Shown one piece after another: positions 20,318 through 29,310 of a DNA stretch of 37,297 nucleotides. The position numbers and the translations under genes are program-made. Under the pieces are notes generated by a model. The model worked only from the letters and a program-made list of their open reading frames with translations, did not search any database and was not told where the DNA came from. Position 1 is the first letter of the stretch, and every line of letters begins with the position of its first letter. The DNA is taken from positions 577,044 through 614,340 of the forward strand of contig BFEA01000024.1 in assembly GCA_003427395.1 (NCBI GenBank). Direction: 5' to 3'. The DNA is from Chara braunii (taxonomy: Eukaryota; Streptophyta; Charophyceae; Charales; Characeae).

Positions 20318-21779
20318 AGAGCGGGGTTCCTTCCAGCGAGTAACTCAGTCTCAGTCCGCGACAAACGCATCGTAAGCAAACAAAGCAAAGGGATTTATTC
20401 TGTCGCAATGAGCTTTGCAGATATTTTGGGAACAACATAAGAGGAGATTTGTCATTCGTAGGCTTTAACAACGCGAGGTGTGCTGCCAACAGTTCCTTCT
20501 TGGAGATCCAGTAGAGATCGTCCAATGGGTGATACATAAAGTGAACCTGGTACTCTTTGTCACGTCCCTTCCCTACGTGCTGTTTGATTCTATCGATCTC
20601 ATGACCGCCATCGATTGCACGGGGAATCATGTCTTCACGGTAATCGAAGGGCTTAGCATCACGGTGGATATAGAGTTTTGATGCATGAAAGACAAGGTAT
20701 GTGCGTAGATGAGGTGGCAAACAACTGTGTATGAGGGGCCAAACCCATCCTTCCAATGACATCCAGAACTTCCCACAGACCATAATAGAGCGGAGGAAGT
20801 TTGCGTGAGACTCCCTCTTCTTCAAAGAAGTCAAACATCTTGACCTTACTTCGATATCCGAAGGTCGACGCTTCTTGTTTGCATGATGGATCATTGCGTG
20901 TTGCCGCTTTGTTATTGTTGTGATGGCAACTTTGAGCAAGCGATCGTAATTGACCTTGAAGCCAGGCCTACTGGGTGTTAAACCAGTTGGCTGTTCAGGG
21001 AATAGGTAGGAGAGCGGATTATGAATCTGCCAACCGTAATGCAGCCTGTTTGGCATCATGCCGGTCGAAGAATGAATGGAGTTGTTATACAACCCCTTGA
21101 CGGTCCCACGTCTCCTGATCCGAAATGATTAAAGCGCGGAGAAGTTGAAACACAGTCTGGTTGATTTCCTCAGCCAAATCATTGGCTTCGAGATGTCGGC
21201 CAGATGTCATGCATAGTTTAAGGCCCGGGAGTTGGGACGTGAAGTCCTTCCATTCGGTACTTATGAAGCACGGTTCCCGATCACTCACAAGAGTTTTCGG
21301 GTTTCCGAACTGCAAAATGTACTTCTGTTCGAACTCACGGATCACCAATTCAGTTGGGGCATGAGATGGCAAAGGAATCAGATTGAGGGATTTAGAGAAG
21401 CGGTCAACAATCACCATTACTTGCGAATAGTCGTTCTTAATTACCGTTCCCATGTCCGTGAAGTCGATAGAAACAAACTCCTTGGGTCCATCAGGAATGG
21501 GAAGGGGTGTAAGTAGGCCCATGGGCTTTTGTCTACATGGTTTGATTCATTTACAGACTTGACACTCGGCCACAAACATTTCAGCAGATCCCTTTATACC
21601 AGGCCAATCAAACTGTTTTAATATGTTTCCGTACGTCTTTGCCATGTCGAAGTGTCCACTCCGACCATGAGCCAAATCCAAGAAGTGTGTGCGGAGAGGC
21701 TCATGGTTGGGCACACACAAACGGTCATTATTCCCATAGCGTCGGAAAACCAGTCCTCCATATTCGTGAAAATCAGGCT
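20318..21779 (-). pseudogene. pol: Integrase of element D (inverted, truncated at N-terminus)
   Basis: Minus strand. The HHCC zinc-binding region comes first (SGHFDMAKTYGN ... ECQVCKWIN, about 21680-21540), then a stop near 21526. The core (21522-21085) has Asp in FVSIDFTDMG, Asp in LVSDREPCF and Glu in EANDLAEEIN. A C-terminal domain (21092-20318) has LRTYLVFHASKLYIH, HEIDRI and a chromodomain-like end (YQVHFMYHPLDDLYWISKKE). The frame changes near 21090. It begins abruptly at 21779 with no RNase H, which fits loss of that part at the inversion breakpoint. Confidence 0.88.
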
Positions 21780-21839
21780 AGTGGACGGCATTGTGCTATC
21801 TGATGAATGTGTATCTCAAAATTGGCCAGGATCATAACA
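21780..21839 (+). repeat. Last 60 bp of D-family LTR, plus strand
   Basis: Matches 14482-14540 with a few substitutions, including GAATGTGT and AATTGGCCAGGATCATAACA at the end. It lies in the orientation opposite to the LTR at 19174-20302 and abuts GAGG, the presumed target duplication. Confidence 0.9.
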
Positions 21840-22191
21840 GAGGGAGGAAATGTGGATAGCCAGTTAGGAAACTCGTGGCCTTCGACGTATGGCAGCAGTT
21901 TGGAAGCACGAAAGACAGGGTATGTCTTGAGGTGAGGGGGTACGTCAATGCGATATGACGGGTCGTCTGCGTCCCCTATCACCTTGAGAACTTCCCAAGG
22001 TCCGTAGTAGAGAAGTAACAATTTTTTAGACACATTCTCTTCGAGGGAGAATTCTTTAGACTGTACTCAAACCAAATCTCCTTCTTTAAATTGAGATGCT
22101 CAACGATGTTTTTTTGTTTGTTCGATCATTTGTGCTTGGGCTTTCTGAATGTTCTCGTTTACTTTAGTTATGTCGAGAAAAGGTTAACCGA
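21840..22191 (-). pseudogene. pol: Element F pol, integrase C-terminal segment (upstream half)
   Basis: Minus strand, from 22191 down: KAQAQMIEQ, KEFSLEENVSKKLLLLYYG, DPSYRIDVPPHLKTYPVFRA, SKLLPYVEGHEFPNWL. This matches the integrase C-terminal region of A and B (KAHHRMIEQ, KEFAPEENISQKLLPAYRG, HTYPVFHASKLL). Stops and small shifts near 22100 break it. It ends at 21840, where D begins; its continuation is at 13229-12950. On the right it stops at the ~200-bp element copy 2. Confidence 0.88.
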
Positions 22192-22382
22192 CCCCCCATT
22201 TTTCACCTCAATTTATAAGAAAACCATAAGGCCATCCCAAGCAAACTTCACACCAATCTATAGAGTGCACTTCTTACTAACATATTATAAAAAAAATACC
22301 AAAAAACCCCCGAAACCCTAATTTCAGGATCATTCATAGTTACCCAGGGCCGAAAAGTGGGGGTCCCTGTTAACCACTTGTG
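22192..22382 (-). mobile_element. Unclassified ~200-bp element, copy 2 (inverted)
   Basis: Reverse-orientation copy of 19223-19424. On the plus strand it starts GGTTAACCGACCCCCC and ends CTGTTAACCACTTGTG. It lies exactly between element F (minus) and element C (plus), so no matching flanks remain to show a target duplication. Confidence 0.65.
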
Positions 22383-22850
22383 TCGCGCCTTGAACCAGAT
22401 CACGATAAAGAGCAAGTACCTCTTACCTCAGATCTCTGAGCTCCTTGATCGACTTCGTGGAGCCAAATATTTCACCAAGATTGACCTTCGCCGTCGCTTC
22501 CACCAGATCCGTATCCGAAGGACACCCATAAGACCGCATTCCGCTCTCGGTTCGGGCACTATGAGTTCCTCGTAATGCCTTTCGGACTCACCAATGCCCC
22601 CGCCACATTCCAGTCCACCATGAATCGTCGAAGTCTGTGTCGTCGTGTACCTTGATGACATTCTCATCTTTAGCCCCACCTTCGAGTCCCACCTCCAGCA
22701 TATTCGCCAAGTCCTCTCGATCCTTTAAGAGTATAAATTCTACGCCAAGCTCAGCAAATGTACGTTTGCCGCTTCAAACGTCGAATACCTCGGCCACATT
22801 GTCTCCGCTGAAGGCATCCGTATGGACCCCTCGAAGGTCACAGCCCTTGT
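22383..22850 (+). pseudogene. pol: Reverse transcriptase fragment of element C
   Basis: Begins inside the RALNQITIK segment. It continues with PLP-type [26 protein letters not shown] (motif A), [13 protein letters not shown] (about 22575-22613, motif B) and [10 protein letters not shown] (about 22646, motif C intact). Frame changes occur near 22510 and 22620, with a stop near 22729. Near 22850 the thumb segment GIRMDPSKVTALVE is joined directly to ASKKLLPAEMNYP of RNase H. The connection domain and RNase H start, about 110 residues in typical relatives, are therefore deleted. Confidence 0.88.
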
Positions 22851-23790
22851 CGAGTATGCAAGCAAGAAGCTCCTTCCCGCCGAGATGAATTACCCCTCCA
22901 ACGAGAAGGAACTCCTCGCCGCAATTCACGCCCTCACAGTCTGGCGCCCGTACCTCGACGNGCAATACTTCACCATCCGCACTGACAACACCATTGTCTC
23001 CTCCATCCTCTCCAAGAAAGATATCACTCCACGCCAAGCCCGCTGGCTATACTTCCTTGCCTGGTTCACATTCACCATTTGCCATACCCCTGACAAAAGC
23101 AACCGCGTTGCGAATGCCCTCTCTCGACGACCCGACCACAAGCCCCCNGAGAAAGTCTACGCCGCCATGACTCATATCCAACTCCTCCCATCACTCCATC
23201 ATCGATACACCCAAGGCTACCTCTCTTGCCCAGACTTCGCCACCATCTACAACAAGCTCCGCGATCTTGACCCAGTCCCCGACTACTCGCTTCACGACAA
23301 CCTTCTCTACATCGATACCAAAGGCACTCGCCGACTTTGCATCCCTGACGCACGTGGTCTCTGTACTCAACTCTCGGCCAAGACCGCAGGACACCTCGGT
23401 TTCCAAAAAACCTGTGACACCATCTCCCGCTACTTCTACTGGCCTTCCCTGCTCGCCGATGTCAAAGCATACATTCGCTCATGCCCCACGTGTCAAGCTG
23501 TCAACCCCTCGAACCGGGCCAAACCCGGCAAACTCCAATCACTGCCCATCCCAACTCACAGGTGGCAGTCCATCTCCATGAACTTCGTGTGCGGCCTCCC
23601 CAAGACCGACCGCGGGCATGATTGCATCTACGTCATTGTCTGCCGCTTGACCAAACGTGCCCACTTCATCCCTTGCACGACCTCACACAATGCCAAAGAC
23701 ATCGCCACCCTCTTCTTCGATCATGTCGCACGCCATCACAACCTCCCCGAGAACATCATCAGTGATCGTGATCCATGCTTCCTCTCATAA
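22822..23790 (+). pseudogene. pol: RNase H (partial) and integrase core of element C
   Basis: RNase H keeps the Glu helix (NEKELLAAIHAL) and the TIRTDNTIV Asp, but the first TDAS-type Asp is deleted. Then follow RQARWLYFLAWF and ANALSRRPD. The integrase zinc region has GHLGFQKT and CPTCQAVN. In the core, the first catalytic position reads SISMNFVCGLPK, that is Asn instead of Asp. The second Asp (IISDRDPCF) is present. The frame ends at TAA 23788-23790, inside the core. Single N bases lie at 22961 and 23148. Confidence 0.9.
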
Positions 23791-24666
23791 TTCTGGAAAC
23801 ACCTCTTCAAAGCATATGGAACCACACTCAAGTATAGCACTGCATTCCACCCCCAGACCAATGTACAAACCGAGAAGATGAACGATACTCTCCAAAGAAT
23901 CCTGCGGAAGTATTGTCATCCACACCAACACGACTGGGACCAGTTGCTCACAGCCGTCGAGATCGCCTATAACAACGCCCTCTGTTTCCTTCCACTGGCA
24001 TGTCCCCATTCTACCTCGACCTTGGCTACCATTCTCGCTTGCCCTCTGACTTCCTGCTTCCCTCGCAGCTCAACCCCTCCACACCCTGCTCTTCCCTCAA
24101 TGAATGGGTAGCAACAATGAATCAACTCCTCAGAGAAGCAACCGAAGCCCTTGAAAGAACACAAGAATAACAAGCCATCAAGACTAACAAACACAGACAT
24201 GACGTGTCATTCAAAGTAGGGGACAAAGTCTGGCTTTCCGCCAAACGCTTTGAGCCTGAACACGGCTTGTCCAAGAAACTCTCGAACAAGTGGCTCGGAC
24301 CCTTCCTCATCCTTGAACAAACCTCCCCCGTCAACTACAAACTCCAACTCCCCCCTGACATGAGTCGTGTCCACCCTGTCTTCCACGTAGAATACCTAAA
24401 AGAATACCATGAATCCCCACCCCAATTCGCTGACCGCCCATATCCTAGACCTCCACCGATCATGTTACCCACAGACCCTGAATTCGTCGTCGAAGCCATC
24501 ATAGGACTTAGAACTACTTAGGTATCTGACCACCCTGAACCAATCACAGAATACAAAGTTAAATGGACAGGATACCCTGACGAAGAATCCACATGGGAAC
24601 CTCTTGCTAACCTTAAGAATGCTATGAAACTTGTTTGCGCCTATGATCGTGTTCACCCTATATCGT
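23791..24666 (+). pseudogene. pol: Integrase end and chromodomain of element C
   Basis: After the stop the frame continues with FWKHLFKAYGT and HPQTNVQTEKMN, which contains the catalytic Glu. A frameshift near 23985 and a stop near 24168 follow. Then come FKVGDKVWLSAKRFEPEHGL and VHPVFHVEYLKEY (GPY/F-type region). A stop at 24519-24521 precedes the chromodomain proper: TEYKVKWTGYPDEESTWEPL with a following helix, ending at TAG 24666. These are the textbook chromodomain aromatic and acidic positions. In chromoviruses it binds modified histone H3 and guides integration into heterochromatin. Confidence 0.92.
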
Positions 24667-25701
24667 AGATACATAATATAACTCAAACCCTAAACCCTTG
24701 CATAAACCCCGCCTTGACCCCACCAAAACCCCGCATTCCTGCCCTACACACACCCCTGCCCCCAGCAAAGCCCTTGCCCCTTGACCTCCCTCTGTCTGAT
24801 CCGCTCTTGCCTCCGTCTCGCCCTCTTCTCCCATCTGTCCTCTGCCGCATCCTTGTCTCTCTTGTCCAAGTTCCCTATGTTGCCCCTGCGCGTCGCCGGC
24901 GATAATGGATCTAATGGCAGGTGCTCAAGGATGATGGCATGCTGCAACTCAGTACGAGGAGATAAGACAGCTGGTTGGCCACCATGCTGTTCCCTTCGGC
25001 CGACACCTTGGACTCACAGACTTCTGGAGCAGCACCTCTGACAGGGACATCAAGATCAGTCTACGACCTGCTATCCGAATCAGACGTCAGCACCAGATCC
25101 GAGTACCGGACGCACCCTGCTATTGGGACATTCAAGCTGAAGCTCTCGCCGTCCACATCACAGACCTGCTGAGGACTGCTTTCCCACTGACACTTCTTCG
25201 ACACCCTTCAAGATCTGTTCTCAAGACATCTACATGGACTGCTACACAGAACTTTCAACCTGTACCACTAAATCCCCTACCCTCAGCAGCCTCGCCCCAT
25301 ACATCACAAGCCAAATTTCCTTTTTTTTTTTTTAGGACCACATAACCTGTTTTGCCCTGAACCTCCTAGTCCATCAGTAGAATTACCCTGTTTCCCCGTT
25401 GTTCCCAGCCCCCTTAGCACATCAGTAGAACTACCCTGATTCCTGCAAAACCCCTTACCTCGTTGGTAGGATGACCTTGTTCCCCGTGCTTCCCAGCCCT
25501 CTTAGCACATCAGTAGAAATACCCTCCAAAACCCCTTAGCTCGTTGATAGGATAACCCTGTTCCCTCTTACTCCCTGACCCAGGCCACCCACATTATACC
25601 CCTCTTCCTTTTGACATGTTGACCAGTGATCGGCTCCGTCCCGTCCTTCACAGACTTCAACATTGTTCCATGGCTTTTGGCAGCCGGGACGTTGCCTTCT
25701 A
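24667..25701 (+). other. 3' noncoding region of element C with tandem repeats
   Basis: No gene seen. C-rich at first. A T homopolymer lies at about 25320-25334. From about 25360 to 25580 degenerate ~60-bp units recur, carrying words such as CACATCAGTAGAA, CCCTGTTCCC and CCCAGCC. It lies between the pol stop and the polypurine tract. Confidence 0.7.
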
Positions 25702-25715
25702 GAGGGAGGGGATAG
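25702..25715 (+). other. Polypurine tract of element C
   Basis: GAGGGAGGGGATAG, directly before the LTR start TGTTACGG. It is a near-perfect purine run in the expected place. Confidence 0.9.
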
Positions 25716-26213
25716 TGTTACGGACTCAGCCAGGGCTCGATCCCTGGTCCACGGGGTATCACCCGCCAGCCTGCTATTTTATTTCTTGCTCTTCGGTTTC
25801 TGACTGTTGGCGCCCTCTGCAGTTGGCGCCCGTTTTCAAATCCCTCCTTTGGCACTTTCGAATTTCAACACTTGCCGGCACCCGACACTCTGGCGCCCAG
25901 ACTCAGACTTTCGATTCTCAGTTCAGTCCTGAGGCAATGGCACTTCTGCCCTCTGGACTGAACTTGAGTCCGGTACTTAAGACCAGACTCAAGCCCAGTA
26001 CGGGCATTCAGTTTTTAGCCTCAGTGCTTGTGCTTCAGTGTGACTTGCTTCGACATTGTGTTCGGAAATCCAAGACTTCGACTTTGCGACTTTGCCACTT
26101 CGTGTCTGCGTCCGTCGAGCCGTGTTGAGTGTGCGTCGAGCTGAGTGAGTGTCTGTGTGTGCTCTCACTCTCTCCCTCTCTCTCCCAGCCTCGTTGCCTC
26201 AGCCCCGTCACAG
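25716..26213 (+). repeat. 3' LTR of element C (end uncertain)
   Basis: Starts TGTTACGGACTCAGCC after the polypurine tract. It carries two TTGGCGCCC words (about 25806 and 25822) and a CT-rich microsatellite near 26160-26190. GTCACAG at 26207-26213 recurs after the LINE X poly(A), so either the LTR ends with CA at 26212 or it continues beyond LINE X from 27403. No second copy is available to decide. Confidence 0.72.
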
Positions 26214-27402
26214 GCTCACTAGGCATAACGAGAAGAATCAACATACTGCACTATACAACCAAGCTGGGCTACAGACTCAGGAAGTGCTCATCGTTCTTAG
26301 CTGAACCCTTGGCACTTAGATGGGAGAAGAGAATGCAGGTGCCGAAGGAAAAAGTGGCAAGATTACCATGGTCATCCCTACATCAGGTCCGCTGGTAAGG
26401 AGTTTGCAGTGGTTGATCCTCCACGTGGCAGTCCCGGTCAACTCATGGCTTTTCGAGCGTCGCAGTCAAGACCACCGTGATCCCTCCAGTCAACAGTGCA
26501 GACAATGCACGGAAGGAGTACTGGAGACCCTGTGTCACTGTCTCCTCTCTTGCCCGAAGCAGTATATCTATGGGATGTGGCCAAGTACCTCTGGACTAAA
26601 ATTATAGACTCCCCCTTCCCTGAGGGCGAGAAGACGCTTCTAATAGGAAGTGACCCTCCTGCGGTCGGGCCTCAGTACCAAGCGCACATTCCAGCTTATA
26701 AGGCAATACGTAATATGGACGATATGGAAGCGCCGATGCCAGCAGGCCATCGGAAACAAGCAAATGCACAGGCAAGAAGCGAAGGAGACGCTCTACAATC
26801 TAGTGGAAAACAAACATCTGGGCACAATGGAAGAGAATCCGCAAGCAGGCCCAGCAAAACCCAATGCAAGCCAAGGACCTAACGGACAATTTTCAAAAGA
26901 GGGTTTTGCTCCAAGGGAAGATAGCAACATTAGCAGGCTTGACGCCGAGTTTCCACTGCTTTGAAAGATAGACGAATCAAACAAGAAGCAACGAGGGTTT
27001 GGGTTATTGCAGAGATATTTGAAAAGGTATAGGTAAGACAACAATAGAGGAAGGCTAGTCATAGAGTTTCAACCTCTGAGACAGTTAGTAAGGATAAGCT
27101 AGGATTTAGGATAGAGCGACTTGCCCGTTCCGTAGGGTTTAGGGTTTAAGTAGAGCAGACAGAGAGGAGGAGGTGTCAGAGGTAATGGGAAGGATGAGTA
27201 ACAGCGGTCGGTTTTAGGGCTTAAGATGGGGAGGGATGGAAGATAGTAGGCAGGTTCTTTCGTCCTTTGCTATTTTGTTCTTTGTTAATCCAGTTTTAGT
27301 CTTTGTTCCGGGTTGAGATGTGGAGGGATTCCTGGCCTCCTTTTGCTCCATATATAATAAAGCATGCTATTACTCTTAAAAAAAATAAAAAAAAATAAAA
27401 AT
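26214..27402 (+). mobile_element. LINE X: 5'-truncated LINE with poly(A) tail
   Basis: Encodes only the last part of a LINE ORF2: a segment similar to the LINE1 region (LHYTTKLGYRL), then the zf-RVT finger CRQCTEGVLETLCHCLLSC (about 26500-26560), then VIWTIWKRRCQQAIG in another frame (about 26713-26757). The noncoding 3' part runs to an A-rich tail at 27378-27402. The 7-bp word GTCACAG flanks it (26207-26213, 27403-27409), a plausible short target duplication. Frames shift around 26400 and 26600, so the copy is dead. Confidence 0.82.
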
Positions 27403-27605
27403 GTCACAGTGCAGTCCAACAGGCATCCGGCAAACAGTCACATCTTAGGGGCAAGAATCACGTCTCATAATGAAAAGTCATATTGAAGAGTCACATCCCA
27501 CGAGTAAAAGGGCCTCCACAGGCAGGAGTCGTGACCCTGAGGCAGGAGTCACAATCCACAGTCAAAACCATATGCCAAAAAAACAGTCAAATCGAAAAGT
27601 CATGA
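27403..27605. repeat. Degenerate AGTCA-containing short repeat array
   Basis: The word AGTC/AGTCA or a close variant recurs at 27436, 27456, 27476, 27489, 27503, 27527, 27547, 27560, 27585 and 27598. Spacings cluster at 13-14, 20 and 24-25 nt. No gene is seen. It could be part of the C LTR or of target DNA. Confidence 0.5.
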
Positions 27606-28766
27606 CTCAAAGGCCCTTCCAAGGCCCAGAGGCAGCGTTGACTTGGGAGACAACGGAGACACCTACACACTACCTAGGGATCCTGATGACAAAAGAAGGC
27701 TTTGCCCCCCAAATGGCCCAGAATGCTCACTAAACAAATCAAAAAAATGGGTAGGTGGGAGAACACTTTCACATCTCTGCTGGGTCGCGCCTTAACTCTC
27801 AACACCTCTATCTTTTCAATGATGTGGTATATAGCCTCAATCTGGGTAGTACCAGACAAGTCAATCAAGGAACTCAACCGGGTAGCGAGGGCCTACCTAT
27901 GGTCCGGTGACCCCAACAGAGTAAACTGCATCCCTAAGATAGCATGGCATTACATCACGAGGAAACCAAGTAAGGGAGGGTTGGGGATCATCAACCCCAA
28001 ACAAGAAACCAAAGTCCTCCAGATCAAATGGATCATTAAACTGCTTACTAAACCAGGCACAACGTGGAATAAACTAGCTCTGGACAGCATTAGAGGCTTA
28101 GCTCCAGTACCGACACCAACAAACATGTCGGGTTTATTCTGGGTGATGAATAAGGAATGGACACCCAACACAGGGCGCCGAAACCGCCGACAAGGAAACA
28201 ACCCCCCGGAGGACAGTCCCCCCACACCTTAGTGGACGTCTCTGCTAAGGATTTGGAGGGAAATCATACCGAAAAAAGTCCGCAAGCCCAAGACGAGAGA
28301 AGAGGCACTGAGGCAACCCCTGGTTGAGAGATGAAAGTGATCACCCGTTCTCTCTCAAGCCCAGAGGCACACGTTGGCTATCCTGGATAAAACACGGAGT
28401 CTGGAAAATCAAACATTTATGGGATGAAGAGAAAAGGGAATGGGTAACAGACCTTGAGCTTGCCGCCCTCCTCAAGGGCTGTCACGAACGGGATAGGAAC
28501 CTACAGACCATCATCAGCAACATTCCGGAAGGATGGAAAGATCTGTTAAAGAGTCCACCAACATGGAAAACAGGCGAATGGGGGATCCGGTTACAGGAAA
28601 TGCCCCCTTCAAGGGCCTACCAATTCTCACACAAACAACATGGCTCAAACACTGTTGCAATTTTTACCTCCTATCCAATATCGCTGTTGGTGCAGGGATC
28701 GACTTCCATCATAGAAAAGGATGTAGTAAGAACAAATCTAGACATTTTTCTGCTCAGGAAAGTGAG
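27606..28766 (+). pseudogene. LINE Y: ORF2 middle part, interrupted by element B
   Basis: Encodes the post-RT region of a LINE ORF2. HYLGILMTKEGFAPQMAQN comes first; after a frameshift near 27720 come SLLGRALTLNTSIFSMMWYI, AYLWSGDP and LQIKWIIKLLTK. From 28324, after a stop and another shift, come LSWIKHGVWKIKHL and FLLRKV. These match LINE1 segment by segment. At 28766, directly after FLLRKV, the sequence becomes the 5' LTR of B; the rest of this LINE should lie beyond the right window edge. The left boundary is approximate. Confidence 0.87.
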
Positions 28767-28799
28767 TGAAATGGTTTCACCCAGCAGACCCGACATTTG

Positions 28800-28998
28800 C
28801 AGACACAGAGATTCGATCCGTAGACCTGTGCCCAAACTCTGTACATTGACCCTGTGTGCTGAGTGAGATTTGATCCCTAGACCTACCCTGTACCTTGTAC
28901 ATTGACCCTGTGTGCTGAGTGGGATTCGATCCCTAGACCTACCCTTTACCCTGTACCTAGGCCCAAGGATCTGTGTAAGACTTGATCCCTAGGTCTGT
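28800..28998 (+). repeat. ~57-bp tandem repeat in U3 of element B
   Basis: Three to four units of about 57 bp, each with GAT(T/C)YGATCC(C/G)TAG followed in most by ACCT and, further on, GTACATTGACCCTGTG. Unit starts are spaced 57, 56 and 57 bp. The same array is in the 3' LTR at 36400-36590. Confidence 0.85.
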
Positions 28999-29300
28999 AG
29001 ATTAGGAGTTAGGTCTGTTACCGTTAGGCTTAGGAAGGTCTGTTCTAGAAGTCTCTGTCTGAGTCTACTGAGGCCTAGAGTCTGTTTGTAAGTCTGTAGG
29101 CTCTAGAAGGTCATAGGTCCCTGTAGGCCAGTCCAGTCAGCAGGTACCAGGGGTAGGGGCTGCACGTGGGAAGGTTCTGGACCATGCTGTGGGTTCCACA
29201 CGTTTCGGCCAGAAGGCCAACGTCTGGAAGCTTCCCTGGGTCACACGTTTTGGCCCAGGCCCACACGTTTTGAGGCAGGGCCCGAGTACCTCTGAAGAAG

Positions 29301-29310
29301 TATAAATAAA
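29301..29310 (+). promoter_or_regulatory. TATA box of element B 5' LTR
   Basis: TATAAATAAA, conserved in the 3' LTR (36893-36902) and in A (7062). Transcription probably starts about 30 bp downstream, near the CATTCATTC sequence, which would set the U3/R border. Confidence 0.75.

Larger units (their letters stand above)
13230..21839 (+). mobile_element. Ty3/gypsy element D with internal inversion
   Basis: Begins with a full LTR (13230-14540), then PBS, gag, protease and RT on the plus strand. From about 19165 to 21780 the rest of the element lies on the minus strand: most of the 3' LTR, polypurine tract and integrase. The final 60 bp of the same LTR family then return on the plus strand and end ATAACA at 21839. 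GAGG flanks both ends (13226-13229, 21840-21843), and the outer flanks are two halves of one pol gene (F). RNase H and about 340 bp of the 3' LTR are missing at the breakpoints. The alternative is two same-family elements in opposite orientation. Confidence 0.72.
22383..26213 (+). mobile_element. Chromovirus element C (5'-truncated)
   Basis: Ty3/gypsy element of the chromovirus group: RT fragment, RNase H, integrase, canonical chromodomain, long 3' noncoding part, polypurine tract and LTR. The 5' LTR, gag, protease and first part of RT are missing; it begins inside RT beside the ~200-bp element. It is C-rich in codon third positions, unlike A, B and D, and not closely related to them. The 3' LTR appears to be interrupted by LINE X. 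Confidence 0.9.

Noticed and set aside
27403-27605. CRISPR-like array
   Set aside because: The repeated word is only about 5 nt with irregular spacing, in a eukaryotic retrotransposon setting.
28810-28819. Possible tRNA gene from the GATTCGATCC T-loop-like word
   Set aside because: No matching stems, anticodon arm or A box at tRNA spacing; the word repeats every 57 bp in a tandem array.
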